A stretch of 64,000 bases of DNA from Flavobacterium sp. (GTDB lineage Bacteria; Bacteroidota; Bacteroidia; Flavobacteriales; Flavobacteriaceae): contig NZ_JAHEBT010000052.1 in NCBI RefSeq assembly GCF_024642105.1, positions 496,001 through 560,000 on the forward strand, in the 5' to 3' direction. The notes below the pieces were generated by a model. That model saw nothing but the letters and a program-made list of their open reading frames with translations, ran no database searches and was not told the origin of the DNA. The position numbers and the translations under genes were made by a program. Shown piece by piece: positions 17,595 through 27,409 of this stretch; position 1 is the stretch's first letter; each line of letters begins with the position of its first letter.

Positions 17595-18944
17595 TTAAAC
17601 TCCCAAAATCAATTTAGCAATGGTAAAATACAAGATAATTCCAAATACATCATTGGTAGTAGTGATAAAGGGTCCCGTCGCAATAGCCGGGTCAATTTTC
17701 TTTTTATGTAAAAATAAAGGCACTAAAGTTCCCAAAGTAGCTGCAAATAAAATCACCACAATAATCGAAATGGAAATGGCTAATCCTACTTGGAATTGCC
17801 CGTACATAATGGTATGATAGGCCAAAACTAATAAGGAAATAATGGTTCCGGAAATCATAGCAACAGTAATTTCTTTGCTAAAATATTCTCGACTAAATCC
17901 TTTTAAAGTACCATTTGCTAAACCTTGAACAATAATTGCCGATGCTTGTACCCCAATATTCCCTGCCGTAGCCGAAAGCAAAGGCATAAAAATAATCAAA
18001 GTGTAAAATTCTTGCGAAGTCGCTTCATTGCCTTTCAACACATACGAAGCTACTAATTCAATTAGCATTCCCATAATCAGCCAAGGCAAACGCGCTTTGG
18101 TATGTTCGTAAACGCTATCGTCGGCTTCTACGTCTTGGGTGATACCCGCCGCCATTTGGTAATCCTTGTCGGCTTCTTCCTTGATGACATCCACAATATC
18201 GTCAATGGTAATTCGGCCGACCAAACGACCCAATTCGTCCACCACCGGAATGGCCTCTAAATCGTATTTTTGCATGATACGCGCCACCTCAACGTCTTCG
18301 GTATCTACATTCACCGAATTTAGCTTTCGGATATAGACATCATTGATAGGTGTTCGCGAAGAAGTAGTCAATAAATCTTTAAGCGACAAACGTCCTTTCA
18401 AACGGTCTTCATCGTCTACCACATAAATCGAATGCACTCTTGAAATATTTTCGGCTTGAATGCGCATTTCTTTCACGCAAGTCAACACATTCCAGTTTTC
18501 GTTCACTTTTACCAACTCCTTGTGCATGATTCCCCCCGCAGTATCCTCTGGATAACGAAGCAAATCAACAATATCTTTGGCGTGTTCAACGTCTTGTAAT
18601 TCCGAAATTACTTCTGCCTTAATTTCTTGCGATAACTCGGCAATAATATCCGCAGCATCGTTCGTTTCTAACTCATCAAGCTCTTCTGCAATTTCTTTTG
18701 GAGAAAGTCCTTTTAAGATATTTTCACGTAAATCGTCCTCTAATTCTAAAAGAATTTCGGCCGTTTTATCACTATCTAAAACTTTAAAAATATAGGTTGC
18801 CTCTTCAAAATCAAGCTCGTCTAGCACTTCGGCAATATCAGCATGGTGCATGTCATTCAACAAAACTTCCAGCTGTTGGTCGTTCTTCGATTGAATGAGT
18901 TGCTCTAATTCTTGTATTAGTTCTTTGCTGATTTTAAATTCCAT
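17595..18944 (-). CDS. mgtE: Magnesium transporter MgtE
   Basis: A 449-residue inner-membrane Mg2+ channel. The N-terminal acidic MgtE_N superhelix (about 1-130: repeated Lx[13 protein letters not shown]) is followed by two CBS domains (about 130-255: [32 protein letters not shown]) and a five-helix pore domain ([16 protein letters not shown], with the conserved GNxGxQ, and [24 protein letters not shown]). The cytosolic domains gate the pore in response to Mg2+. Its start overlaps the end of rsmA by 11 bases, so the two are cotranscribed and probably translationally coupled. Confidence 0.95.
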   Translation of the reverse strand: MEFKISKELIQELEQLIQSKNDQQLEVLLNDMHHADIAEVLDELDFEEATYIFKVLDSDKTAEILLELEDDLRENILKGLSPKEIAEELDELETNDAADIIAELSQEIKAEVISELQDVEHAKDIVDLLRYPEDTAGGIMHKELVKVNENWNVLTCVKEMRIQAENISRVHSIYVVDDEDRLKGRLSLKDLLTTSSRTPINDVYIRKLNSVNVDTEDVEVARIMQKYDLEAIPVVDELGRLVGRITIDDIVDVIKEEADKDYQMAAGITQDVEADDSVYEHTKARLPWLIMGMLIELVASYVLKGNEATSQEFYTLIIFMPLLSATAGNIGVQASAIIVQGLANGTLKGFSREYFSKEITVAMISGTIISLLVLAYHTIMYGQFQVGLAISISIIVVILFAATLGTLVPLFLHKKKIDPAIATGPFITTTNDVFGIILYFTIAKLILGV

Positions 18945-19713
18945 CGGCTTCGATTTTTTGAGTGAGTGCTATAAAGTCTTCAACACTAAGTTGTTCTGGT
19001 CGAAGATCAAAAATGGTGTCTTCTCTTAAATTATCGGACAAATTTAAGGTTTTTAAACTGTTACGCAAGGTTTTTCTACGTTGTTGAAAGGCCGTTTTTA
19101 CTACCGTGAAGAATAATTTTTCGCCACAAGGCAAACTGTAGTCTTCTTTTCGTCGCAAACGCATCACCCCCGATTTTACTTTCGGTGGCGGATTGAACAC
19201 GTGTTCATCTACCGTAAACAAGTATTCGGCATCGTAAAAAGCCTGTGCCAAAACGGACAAAATACCGTAGGTTTTGCTTCCTTTTTTCTCGCAAATGCGC
19301 TCTGCCACTTCTTTTTGGAACATTCCAGAAAACTCGGGAATTTGATGGCGAAATTCCAAGGTTCTAAACACAATTTGAGTCGAAATATTGTATGGAAAAT
19401 TCCCAATGATGGCAAATTGCTTGCCTTCAAAAATCTCGTTGATATTGTATTTCAGAAAGTCCTTCGAAATGATTTTATCTTTCAACTTGGGGTAATTGGC
19501 ATCCAAATACACCACTGATTCTGTATCGATTTCAATCACGTAAGTGTTAGTGGATTTGTCCAATAAATATTTGGTCAAAACTCCCATTCCTGGTCCTATT
19601 TCCAATACATCATTGTAGCCTTCTAAACTCAACGTATCGGCAATCGCTTTGGCAATGCTTTCGTCTTTTAAGAAATGTTGTCCGAGATGTTTTTTAGCTT
19701 TTACTTTTTCCAT
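18934..19713 (-). CDS. rsmA: 16S rRNA (A1518/A1519) dimethyltransferase
   Basis: RsmA/KsgA dimethylates two adjacent adenines near the 3' end of 16S rRNA during small-subunit maturation. The 259-residue protein shows the SAM-binding start ([31 protein letters not shown]) and the catalytic IGNFPYNIS, the family's N-(L/F)-P-Y motif. The ATG at 19711-19713 ([14 protein letters not shown]) is chosen; six upstream codons would come from a dispersed repeat. It overlaps mgtE downstream by 11 bases. Confidence 0.96.
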   Translation of the reverse strand: MEKVKAKKHLGQHFLKDESIAKAIADTLSLEGYNDVLEIGPGMGVLTKYLLDKSTNTYVIEIDTESVVYLDANYPKLKDKIISKDFLKYNINEIFEGKQFAIIGNFPYNISTQIVFRTLEFRHQIPEFSGMFQKEVAERICEKKGSKTYGILSVLAQAFYDAEYLFTVDEHVFNPPPKVKSGVMRLRRKEDYSLPCGEKLFFTVVKTAFQQRRKTLRNSLKTLNLSDNLREDTIFDLRPEQLSVEDFIALTQKIEADGI

Positions 19714-19716
19714 TGA

Positions 19717-19742
19717 GTCATTGCGAGGCACGAGGCAATCTC
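19717..19742. repeat. 'GTCATTGCGAGGCACGAGGCAATC' repeat
   Basis: A copy of the family seen at 9321-9348 and 52297-52327. It lies directly upstream of rsmA's ATG, in its 5' leader. Confidence 0.6.
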
Positions 19743-19751
19743 GCTATTTTT

Positions 19752-20066
19752 TTAATTGTGTTCAGAAATCAATTCTAATTCCGTTCTAAAAGCCAGCATT
19801 TTTTCGCCAAACAACTGGTAACTTTCTTGACGGAATTGCGGTGCATCTTCTGCATAGTATTTTTCCAAAGTCGCTTTACTATCCGTCGTAAATTGAACAG
19901 AATACGTAGTTCCTCCCATTTCTTCTTCAATCAACACCTTCACAATTTTAGCCGAAGAAAATTTTCCTGTTGCTAAAATAGCCGGAATTCGTGTTTGTTG
20001 CATCCACTGTAACCATTGGTCTTGAACGCTTTCGTGTATGTTAACTGTTACGTTGTAAAGTATCAT
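19752..20066 (-). CDS. DUF4286 family protein
   Basis: A 104-residue cytosolic protein (MILYNVTVNIHESVQDQWLQWM, then MGGTTYSVQFTTDSKATLEKYYAEDAPQFR) that I recognise as DUF4286, a small ferredoxin-like-fold family common in Bacteroidota next to rsmA and TPR genes. Its function is not established. No catalytic residues stand out, and it has no signal peptide. It is separated from rsmA by a 38-base repeat-containing spacer and from the upstream TPR gene by a 131-base repeat. Confidence 0.8.
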   Translation of the reverse strand: MILYNVTVNIHESVQDQWLQWMQQTRIPAILATGKFSSAKIVKVLIEEEMGGTTYSVQFTTDSKATLEKYYAEDAPQFRQESYQLFGEKMLAFRTELELISEHN

Positions 20067-20070
20067 ATTA

Positions 20071-20195
20071 GCCCCCTAACCCCCAAAGGGGGAAATCCTA
20101 CTAGGGGTTAAGTAGGGTTAAATAAATTGTTTTTTGAACTTTCTTTTAATCTGAATCTATTGGCTCCTAATTCCCCCTTCGGGGGTTAGGGGGCT
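20071..20195. repeat. 125-bp long palindromic element, 'GCCCCCTAACCCCCAAAGGGGG' family, copy 1
   Basis: The left end contains GCCCCCTAACCCCCAAAG and the right end CCCCCTTCGGGGGTTAGG; the ends pair with each other and each also folds locally. A second copy is at 58865-58988, with nearly identical left 40 and right 23 bases but a different AT-rich centre. Confidence 0.8.
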
Positions 20196-20197
20196 CC

Positions 20198-21976
20198 TTA
20201 TAAATTGCTATCTCCTCTTAATTCTCTATATTTTCGCCTTGCCTCCACAAAATAAATACTGTCTTGGTGGTTGAAAATTATTTTTTCATACAATGGCTTT
20301 GCTTTTTCGGGCAATTGCAATTGATTTTTATACATTTCTGCCGAAAAATACAATGCTTCATCTACATAAATTCCGTCTGAATGCTGCTCTATTATATTTT
20401 GATATTGAGGCAAAGCCAATGAAAAATCGCCTGTTTTCTCGTATAGTTTTCCCAATCGCAATAAGGTAACTGCCTCAATCTCTTGCCCTTTGTATTGTTT
20501 CAAAATCACTTGAAAACCCTGAATCGCTTCTTGATTTCGATTTTGATATCCAAGGTAATCCGCTTTGGCGAAAGCCTTCAATGCCACTTGTGTCGAATCG
20601 GCAACGGTATTGTCATTAATGAGCAAAAAATACTCCAAAGCGTCATTCGCAATCAATTGTGTACTCGCCGATTTCAACTCTTTGAATTGTTTCAACGCCC
20701 ATTCTAAATCAGTTTTGAAATAACTCGTTTTAGCCGCTTTCAAACTTGCTTCGTGCGCTACCGCATCGTTCTTTAAATCGTTTTCAATTTGCGAATAATA
20801 CAATAACGCCTGATTGAATTTGGCTTCGTACAGCAAAATATCCGCCAACTCCATTTTGGCCTGCGCCGTTTCGTATTCGTTCAAGGGCAATTCCAATGCA
20901 GTTCGAACAATTGCCTTTCCTGCTTCGGGCTTTTTTAAATTGAACGTCAAAAAATGCGCGCGCATCAGCTGCAAAGATAAGGTAAAAGGACTGATTCCGT
21001 ATTTCGTGACCAAAGCTGATAATTCGGTTTCGATACCGGCCCAGTCTTTTTCGGGAGTCGTGTCGATTTTGAGTTGCATCAAATAGCGATTGGCTTGTAC
21101 TAGTAATTCGATTTCGGTGGTGTTTTCCAACACAAACCCTAAGATAGTTTTGGCTGTTGCATCGTCCTTTTCTTCAATGGCGAGTTGTGCCAAATTGACT
21201 ATCGTAGTCAGCGATTCAGGATTACGTTTGTAAATGGCTTTTTCCTGGATAAAGGCTTTGCCGAATTCTTTTTGCTGAACATACAACCAACTCAAAAATT
21301 GGTTCCAATATACCTCTTGATTCTTTTGAGTCCGTGTAATTAATGCTTTACGCAAATTAGCCGAAAAGCCTGCATCGCCTTCATCTGTTATAAAACGCGA
21401 AAACTGATTTTGAATCAAAATGGTACTCTGTTGATGGACAAAAGCCTCGTCTAAGAAAGTACTAATCATCATATCCGTATTGCCCAACTGCCCATACAAC
21501 AAGCCTATTTGGTAATTGAAATTAAAAGTAGGTTGCAGTTGCACTGCCGTTTGATAGGCTTTTAACGCATAGTCCAGCAAGACTTTTTTCTCAAAGGAAT
21601 TCGCTATGCCATACACTTCGTTAGGATTGGATTTGATTTTAGCCAAGGCTTGTTCAAAATACTTTTGGGCTTTGTCTTCCTGTTGTTGGATTTTGAAATT
21701 ATAGCCTAGTTCTACCAAAAGCGAACTTTGTTTGTACTTGTCCAATCGAGTTTGAATAGCTTTTTCGGCGACATCAAATTGTTTTAATTGTTGGTAACAA
21801 TCAATGGTTCTGATAAAGTATTGGTAATTTTGAGGAACGGACTGTAAAAGTTCTTCGTAACTGATTTTGGCTTTTTCAAAATCGCCTTTGTCGTAATAAT
21901 ATTGGGCTAATTGCTCGTTTTGAGAGAAACCAATCAATGAAAAAAACAGGCTGATATGTAGGAGTAGTTTTTTCAT
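20198..21976 (-). CDS. Exported tetratricopeptide-repeat protein
   Basis: A 592-residue protein with a signal peptide (MKKLLLHISLFFSLIGFSQ) followed by TPR helices across most of its length. Clear units are LAQYYYDKGDFEKAKISYEELL near the start, and ATLLRLGKLYEKTGDFSLAL and EALYFSAEMYKNQLQLPEKA near the end. TPR solenoids mediate protein-protein contacts; a periplasmic scaffold or outer-membrane assembly role is likely, but no partner is evident. A long palindromic repeat lies after the stop and a MITE-like repeat before the start, isolating it from neighbours. Confidence 0.82.
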   Translation of the reverse strand: MKKLLLHISLFFSLIGFSQNEQLAQYYYDKGDFEKAKISYEELLQSVPQNYQYFIRTIDCYQQLKQFDVAEKAIQTRLDKYKQSSLLVELGYNFKIQQQEDKAQKYFEQALAKIKSNPNEVYGIANSFEKKVLLDYALKAYQTAVQLQPTFNFNYQIGLLYGQLGNTDMMISTFLDEAFVHQQSTILIQNQFSRFITDEGDAGFSANLRKALITRTQKNQEVYWNQFLSWLYVQQKEFGKAFIQEKAIYKRNPESLTTIVNLAQLAIEEKDDATAKTILGFVLENTTEIELLVQANRYLMQLKIDTTPEKDWAGIETELSALVTKYGISPFTLSLQLMRAHFLTFNLKKPEAGKAIVRTALELPLNEYETAQAKMELADILLYEAKFNQALLYYSQIENDLKNDAVAHEASLKAAKTSYFKTDLEWALKQFKELKSASTQLIANDALEYFLLINDNTVADSTQVALKAFAKADYLGYQNRNQEAIQGFQVILKQYKGQEIEAVTLLRLGKLYEKTGDFSLALPQYQNIIEQHSDGIYVDEALYFSAEMYKNQLQLPEKAKPLYEKIIFNHQDSIYFVEARRKYRELRGDSNL

Positions 21977-22008
21977 TGAATCTCTTGAATAAAATTCTTT
22001 ATTAAAAA

Positions 22009-22138
22009 CGTCAATTCGAGTGTTTTTTGTATATCCAGATAATAATCTGGATATACAAAAAATGTATCGAGAATAGTTTTTAATGAAATTTTACTTGTTC
22101 TCGATACGATTTTCTGACGAAAATCACTCGAACTGACG
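22009..22138. repeat. 130-bp MITE-like element with nested palindromes
   Basis: Fourteen-bp terminal inverted repeats (CGTCAATTCGAGTG / CACTCGAACTGACG, one mismatch) enclose a perfect 18-bp palindrome (22023-22040 with 22045-22062) and a third stem (TATCGAGAA / TTCTCGATA). It lies between the TPR gene and serS. Confidence 0.75.
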
Positions 22139-22160
22139 TAAAATATCATTAAAAAAGCAA

Positions 22161-23432
22161 TTAGTCTATAATATCAAACCCGCAATACGGACGCAATACT
22201 TCTGGAATTACAATTCCTTCTGGTGTTTGGTAGTTTTCTATAATGCCTGCCAAAACTCTTGGCAAGGCCAATGAACTTCCGTTCAAGGTGTGTGCCAATT
22301 GGTTTTTTCCGTCTTTGTCTTTGAAACGCAATTTCAAACGGTTCGCTTGGAACGTCTCAAAATTAGATACAGAAGAAATTTCCAACCATCGGTCTTGTGC
22401 CGTAGAAAACACTTCAAAATCATAGGTCAATGCCGAAGTGAATCCCATATCGCCACCACACAAACGTAAGATTCTGTATGGTAATTTGAGTTCTTGTAAA
22501 ATATTTTTCACGTGTTCTACCATACCGTCTAACGCTTCGTAGGATTTGTCTGGATGCTCTACGCGAACAATTTCTACTTTGTCAAATTGGTGCAAACGGT
22601 TCAAGCCACGCACGTGCGCTCCATACGAACCCGCCTCACGACGGAAACATGGCGTGTAAGCCGTACACAAAATAGGCAATTCACTTTCGTTCAAAATTAC
22701 ATCGCGGAACAAGTTAGTTACCGGTACCTCAGCTGTTGGAATCAAATACAAATCGTCAATGGTCGAGTGATACATTTGCCCTTCTTTGTCTGGCAATTGT
22801 CCTGTCCCGTAGCCTGATGCTTCGTTTACCAAATGCGGCACTTGCATTTCTTTGTAACCTGCTGCTGTATTTTTATCTAAGAAATAATTGATTAAAGCAC
22901 GTTGCAAACGCGCTCCTTTTCCTTTGTACACCGGAAAACCTGCCCCTGTGATTTTCACCCCCAACTCAAAGTCGATGATATCGTATTTTTTTACTAATTC
23001 CCAATGCGGTTGAGCGCCTTCGTGCAGAACAGGAATAGTCCCTTCTTCAAAAACGTTTAGATTTTCTTCTGGTGTTTTCCCTTCCGGAACAATGTCGGCT
23101 GGTAAATTAGGTAAGGTATATAATTTCTGCGTCAATTCTTCGGCTAAAGCCTCGGCTTTCTCCCCTAAATCTTTGCTTTTCTCTTTTAACGCAACGGTCT
23201 TTTCTTTTAAAATGGCGGCTTTTGCTTTTTCGCCACTTTTCATCAATTCGCCAATGTCTTTAGACAATTTATTAGATTCGGATAAAGTGTTGTCTAATTC
23301 TACTTGAGTAGCGCGACGTTGCTCGTCTAATTGAACTACTTCGTCCACAATTCCTTTGGCGTCGATGTTTCTTTTTGCCAAAGCTTTGACTACTTTTTCC
23401 TGATTCTCTCTAATAAATGCAATTTGTAACAT
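22161..23432 (-). CDS. serS: Seryl-tRNA synthetase
   Basis: A class II aminoacyl-tRNA synthetase of 423 residues. The N-terminal antiparallel coiled coil (about 25-105: VQLDEQRRATQVELDNTLSESNKL) binds the tRNA-Ser long variable arm. The catalytic core has motif 2 (TPCFRREAGSYGAHVRGLNR) and motif 3 (NGSSLALPRVLAGIIENYQ). The ATG at 23430-23432 (MLQIAFIRENQEKVV) gives the normal length; 15 extra upstream codons are unlikely. It diverges from metG across a 346-base spacer. Confidence 0.96.
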   Translation of the reverse strand: MLQIAFIRENQEKVVKALAKRNIDAKGIVDEVVQLDEQRRATQVELDNTLSESNKLSKDIGELMKSGEKAKAAILKEKTVALKEKSKDLGEKAEALAEELTQKLYTLPNLPADIVPEGKTPEENLNVFEEGTIPVLHEGAQPHWELVKKYDIIDFELGVKITGAGFPVYKGKGARLQRALINYFLDKNTAAGYKEMQVPHLVNEASGYGTGQLPDKEGQMYHSTIDDLYLIPTAEVPVTNLFRDVILNESELPILCTAYTPCFRREAGSYGAHVRGLNRLHQFDKVEIVRVEHPDKSYEALDGMVEHVKNILQELKLPYRILRLCGGDMGFTSALTYDFEVFSTAQDRWLEISSVSNFETFQANRLKLRFKDKDGKNQLAHTLNGSSLALPRVLAGIIENYQTPEGIVIPEVLRPYCGFDIID

Positions 23433-23556
23433 AGCTTGATTTTTATAACTCTCTGTAATTTTTTGCGCCTTGCGCACGCAAATTTAAGGAAATGTTTGCT
23501 AAGAACGAGACAAAGTTTAGAGTTTTCCAAAGAGCGCATTCGCTTCAAAATAGTTT

Positions 23557-23675
23557 CACCGCAGATTCACAGATTTTAAAAGAACTTAATAGAATACATT
23601 TTGCTTGGTTCGAGGTAAATGAAAATTAACATTTTAATTCAACGAAATACTATTGTAAATCTGCGAATCTGTGGT
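23557..23675. repeat. 'CCGCAGATTCACAG' split inverted repeat
   Basis: The arms at 23558-23576 and 23657-23675 belong to the family of 7967-8013 but are separated by about 80 bases. It occupies much of the 346-base serS-metG spacer; the rest holds the metG promoter and no gene. Confidence 0.6.
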
Positions 23676-23707
23676 TGATTTTCCAAAAGTCAATCCCATA
23701 GTTGTAG

Positions 23708-23737
23708 TTGTCCCTATGATAAAAAAAGTTATTTTTG
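23708..23737 (+). promoter_or_regulatory. metG promoter
   Basis: TTG (23708-23710), a 19-base spacer and TATTTTTG (23730-23737) match the Bacteroidota consensus, with a leader of about 40 bases before metG's ATG. Confidence 0.7.
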
Positions 23738-23778
23738 CACTCATTCTGAATTCATTTCAGCATTTTTAAACTGTTATT

Positions 23779-25851
23779 ATGTTAGAAAATCCAACAAGAT
23801 ATACCATTACGGCAGCCTTGCCTTATACTAACGGCCCTATTCACATTGGCCATTTAGCGGGGGTTTACGTGCCTTCGGACATTTATTCTCGCTATTTACG
23901 ATTGCAAGGAAGAGACGTGTTGTTTGTTTGCGGAAGCGACGAACACGGCGTTGCCATTTCGATGAAAGCCAAAAAAGAAGGCATTACGCCTCAAGAAGTA
24001 ATTGATAAATACGATGGCATTATCCGTAAATCGTTTGTTGATTTTGGAATTTCTTTTGATAATTACTCTAGAACTTCGGCAAAAATTCATCACGAAACAG
24101 CTTCGGAATTTTTTAAAACTTTGTATGACAAAGGCGATTTTATTGAAGAAGTAACCGAACAATTGTATGACGCCAAAGCCGATCAATTTTTGGCAGACCG
24201 ATTTGTAACGGGAACCTGTCCGAAATGCGGCAACGAAGAAGCTTACGGTGACCAATGCGAAAAATGTGGTTCTACCTTGAACGCTACGGATTTAATCAAT
24301 CCGAAATCGACCATTACCGGAGAAACGCCTGTTTTGAAATCGACCAAACACTGGTTTTTACCTTTAGATCGTTACGAAGCTTTTTTGAAAGAATGGATTT
24401 TGGTTGGACATAAAAACGACTGGAAACCGAACGTGTACGGGCAAGTAAAATCTTGGATTGATGGCGGATTAGAGCCTCGTGCCGTAACCCGTGATTTGGA
24501 TTGGGGAATTGACGTACCCGTTGCAGGTGCTGAAGGGAAAAAATTATACGTGTGGTTTGATGCGCCTATTGGTTACATCTCTTCTTCAAAAGAATGGGCG
24601 GCACGCGAAGGAAAAAATTGGGAGCCTTATTGGAAAGACCAAGACACTAAATTAGTTCACTTTATTGGAAAAGATAATATTGTGTTTCACTGCATTATTT
24701 TCCCAGCGATGTTGAAGGCAGAAGGAAGTTATATTCTGCCTGATAATGTACCAGCCAATGAGTTCTTGAACTTGGAAGGCAACAAATTATCGACTTCTAA
24801 AAACTGGGCGGTTTGGTTGCACGAATATTTGGAAGAATTCCCAAATCAGCAAGACGTGTTGCGTTATGCTTTGACTTCGAATGCGCCAGAAACTAAAGAC
24901 AACGACTTTACTTGGAAAGATTTTCAAGCTAGAAATAACAACGAACTCGTAGCGATTTTTGGTAACTTCATCAATCGTGTGGTAGTGTTGACTAATAAAT
25001 ACTACAACGGCATCGTGCCACAACCGAATGAACTTTCGGAAGTAGACGAACAAACTTTGGCGGAACTAAAAGCGTATCCGGCGGTAATTTCGAGTTCTAT
25101 TGAACGTTACCGTTTTAGAGAAGCTTTGGGCGAAATGATGAATGCCGCGCGTTTAGGAAACAAATATTTGGCCGACGAAGAGCCTTGGAAAGTCATCAAA
25201 GACAATCCAGAGCGTGTACAAACCCAAATGTATGTAGCCCTACAAATTGCCGCTGCTTTGAGTACGCTTTGCGAACCATTTTTGCCTTTTACGGCTAAAA
25301 AATTAGCGCGTATTTTGAAAATAGAACAAGCCTTGAACTGGAATACAATTGCTGAACATAGCGATTTACTAGCTGCAGGACACCAAATTGGTGAAGCAGA
25401 ATTGCTTTTTGCCAAAATAGAAGACGAATCGATTCAAAAACAAATAGACAAATTGGAAGCAACAAAAACAGCGAATAAGGCCGAGATTGCTTCGTCCCTC
25501 GCAATTACCGAACCACAAAAAGAGGCAATTCAATTTGAAGATTTTGCCAAAATGGATTTGCGTGTAGGAACGATTTTGGAAGCCGAGAAAATGCCAAAAG
25601 CCAACAAACTTTTAATCTTAAAAGTAGATACTGGAATTGACGTTCGTACCATTGTTTCGGGAATTGCAGAGAGTTTTGCACCAGAAGATATCATTGGTAA
25701 AAAAGTAACTGTTTTAGTGAATTTGGCACCAAGAAACCTTCGCGGAGTAGAAAGTCAAGGAATGATTTTGATGACTACCAATGCCGAAGGAAAATTAGTT
25801 TTTGTAACCCCAGACGCTGAAGGTGTTGGGAACGGAGAGACAATTAATTAA
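23779..25851 (+). CDS. metG: Methionyl-tRNA synthetase
   Basis: A class I synthetase of 690 residues. HIGH-type motif in [17 protein letters not shown]. The zinc-knuckle cysteines are in [21 protein letters not shown], and the KMSKS-type loop is KLSTSKNW. A helical anticodon-binding domain follows. The C-terminal domain (about 575-690: [20 protein letters not shown]) is an EMAP-II/Trbp111-like tRNA-binding module that dimerises the enzyme. It is the first gene on the plus strand after a divergent spacer, with its own promoter. Confidence 0.97.
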   Translation: MLENPTRYTITAALPYTNGPIHIGHLAGVYVPSDIYSRYLRLQGRDVLFVCGSDEHGVAISMKAKKEGITPQEVIDKYDGIIRKSFVDFGISFDNYSRTSAKIHHETASEFFKTLYDKGDFIEEVTEQLYDAKADQFLADRFVTGTCPKCGNEEAYGDQCEKCGSTLNATDLINPKSTITGETPVLKSTKHWFLPLDRYEAFLKEWILVGHKNDWKPNVYGQVKSWIDGGLEPRAVTRDLDWGIDVPVAGAEGKKLYVWFDAPIGYISSSKEWAAREGKNWEPYWKDQDTKLVHFIGKDNIVFHCIIFPAMLKAEGSYILPDNVPANEFLNLEGNKLSTSKNWAVWLHEYLEEFPNQQDVLRYALTSNAPETKDNDFTWKDFQARNNNELVAIFGNFINRVVVLTNKYYNGIVPQPNELSEVDEQTLAELKAYPAVISSSIERYRFREALGEMMNAARLGNKYLADEEPWKVIKDNPERVQTQMYVALQIAAALSTLCEPFLPFTAKKLARILKIEQALNWNTIAEHSDLLAAGHQIGEAELLFAKIEDESIQKQIDKLEATKTANKAEIASSLAITEPQKEAIQFEDFAKMDLRVGTILEAEKMPKANKLLILKVDTGIDVRTIVSGIAESFAPEDIIGKKVTVLVNLAPRNLRGVESQGMILMTTNAEGKLVFVTPDAEGVGNGETIN

Positions 25852-25859
25852 AAAGTAAA

Positions 25860-25919
25860 ACACAAATTTCACGAATTCTCATAAATAGTTTCTATAGAAA
25901 TTCGTAAAATCTGTCTTTA
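25860..25919. repeat. 'AAATTTCACGAATT...AATTCGTAAAATCTG' repeat
   Basis: Degenerate inverted repeat of the CACGGATT type in the metG-HAD gap. The inner arms TTTCTATAGAAA form a small palindrome. Confidence 0.4.
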
Positions 25920-25930
25920 AAATAAAAATT

Positions 25931-26617
25931 ATGAACCCAAAGATAATAGCTTTTGATGCAGATGATACGCTTTGGCACAACGAACCTTATTTTGATGAGG
26001 CGCAGGATAAATTCTGTGAATTATTTAGTGGTTACGCGTCCAAACAAGAGTTATTACGACTTATATTAAATCATCAAATTACCAATTTGCCTTTATACGG
26101 TTTCGGAATTAAAGCATTTACGTTGTCTATGATTGAATCGGCTTTAGAGTTGACTAATCATAACATTTCAGGACAAAATATTGAGAAAGTCCTTCACATT
26201 GGGAAAGAGCTGTTGCAAAAACCAGTGGAGTTATTGCCTGATGTAATTGCCGTTTTGGAACAATTAAAAGGAACTCATAAGTTAATTGTAGCCACCAAAG
26301 GCGATTTGAAAGACCAACATCGAAAATTACACGAATCAGGAATTGGCGCTTATTTTCATCATATTGAAGTGATGAGCGACAAAACCGAATTGGATTACGA
26401 AAAAATGTTAGGCCGTTTGGATTGTCAAGCAGCTGACTTTTTAATGATTGGAAATTCGTTAAAATCAGATGTGTTGCCTGTTTTGAATATTGGCGGACAC
26501 GCTGTTCATATTCCGTATCATACTACTTGGGAATACGAACAAATCGATTTTGAGATTGAACACGAGAATTTCCGTGCTTTTGAAAAAATTACCGACGTTT
26601 TGCAATTGCTACAATAA
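25931..26617 (+). CDS. HAD-superfamily hydrolase
   Basis: A 228-residue soluble phosphatase-like protein. Motif I is DADDTLW (nucleophile Asp9, acid Asp11). Motif II is the Thr in LIVATKGD, motif III a Lys near SDKTELDYEKM, and motif IV the acidic pair region in IGNSLKSDVLPV. The C1 cap is helical, and PYHTTWEYEQ near the end resembles the YjjG/phosphoglycolate phosphatase branch. The substrate cannot be read from the sequence. It is followed 35 bases later by the CAT-like gene. Confidence 0.82.
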   Translation: MNPKIIAFDADDTLWHNEPYFDEAQDKFCELFSGYASKQELLRLILNHQITNLPLYGFGIKAFTLSMIESALELTNHNISGQNIEKVLHIGKELLQKPVELLPDVIAVLEQLKGTHKLIVATKGDLKDQHRKLHESGIGAYFHHIEVMSDKTELDYEKMLGRLDCQAADFLMIGNSLKSDVLPVLNIGGHAVHIPYHTTWEYEQIDFEIEHENFRAFEKITDVLQLLQ

Positions 26618-26652
26618 CACGAATTTCACAAACGGGGAAAGCTATAGAAATA

Positions 26653-27276
26653 ATGAAACAAAAACTAGACCTTGACACTTGGAACCGAAAAGAACATTTT
26701 TTGTTTTTCAAACAAATGGATGAGCCTTTTTATGGCATTACCACCACAATAGATTGTACTCAAGCGTATACCAAAGCGAAAGCCCTTGGCATTTCATTTT
26801 TTAGCTATTACCTTCATAAAACCTTGGCCGCAGTGAATGCGATTGAGAATTTTCGGTACCGAATTATTGAAGACGAAGTCTATCTTTTTGACGTGATTGA
26901 TGCTTCGGCAACAGTGATGCGAGAAGACAAAACGTTTGGCTTTTCGTATATGGCTTCTGCTGAAGACCCGATTGATTTTGCACAAATCGTACAAACTGAA
27001 ATTGAACGTATTCAAACTACCACAGGAATTTTTACAAGAGAATATCCAGATAATTTGATTCATTTTTCGGCCTTGCCTTGGATTAATTTTACTTCATTGT
27101 CTCATGCACGAAGTTTTACTTGGCCAGACAGTTGCCCTAAAATTTCTTTTGGAAAACTAACCGAAGAAAATGGTAAAAAATCAATACCAATATCCGTTCA
27201 TGTGCATCATGGTTTGGTTGATGGCTACCACGTTGGTTTATTTATTGAGCGATTACAACAATTGATGAATGAATAA
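26653..27276 (+). CDS. Chloramphenicol-acetyltransferase-like acyltransferase
   Basis: A 207-residue member of the type A CAT fold: LDTWNRKEHFLFFKQMDEPFYGITTTIDC at the N-terminus matches the family opening, and VHVHHGLVDGYHVGLF holds the catalytic His-His-x-x-x-Asp-Gly. Many chromosomal Bacteroidota relatives have no proven resistance role, so the acceptor substrate is unknown. It probably shares a transcript with the HAD gene upstream. A 120-bp inverted-repeat element follows the stop directly. Confidence 0.8.
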   Translation: MKQKLDLDTWNRKEHFLFFKQMDEPFYGITTTIDCTQAYTKAKALGISFFSYYLHKTLAAVNAIENFRYRIIEDEVYLFDVIDASATVMREDKTFGFSYMASAEDPIDFAQIVQTEIERIQTTTGIFTREYPDNLIHFSALPWINFTSLSHARSFTWPDSCPKISFGKLTEENGKKSIPISVHVHHGLVDGYHVGLFIERLQQLMNE

Positions 27277-27396
27277 AAAGGGTGTCTAAAAAACACTGAT
27301 CTTGTCATTCCGAATTTATTTCGGAATCTATAATTATATTAGAAACTGAAACAAGTTCAGTTTGACAAATAAATTGCTTTTTAGTCACCCCCTTTA
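27277..27396. repeat. 120-bp terminal-inverted-repeat element
   Basis: The ends AAAGGGTGTCTAAAAA and TTTTTAGTCACCCCCTTT are inverted copies with a mismatch. Inside is a TTCCGAATTTATTTCGGAA hairpin and a GTTCAGTTTGACA word. It separates the convergent CAT-like and ssb genes. Confidence 0.65.
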
Positions 27397-27409
27397 CTTC
27401 TTGGAATAT

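Noticed and set aside
20071..20195. Intrinsic terminator only
   Set aside because: The element is 125 bp with a near-identical copy at 58865, so it is a repeat, although it may also terminate transcription.
26653..27276. Chloramphenicol resistance gene
   Set aside because: The catalytic motif is present, but this is a chromosomal CAT-like protein in a housekeeping context, and resistance cannot be inferred.
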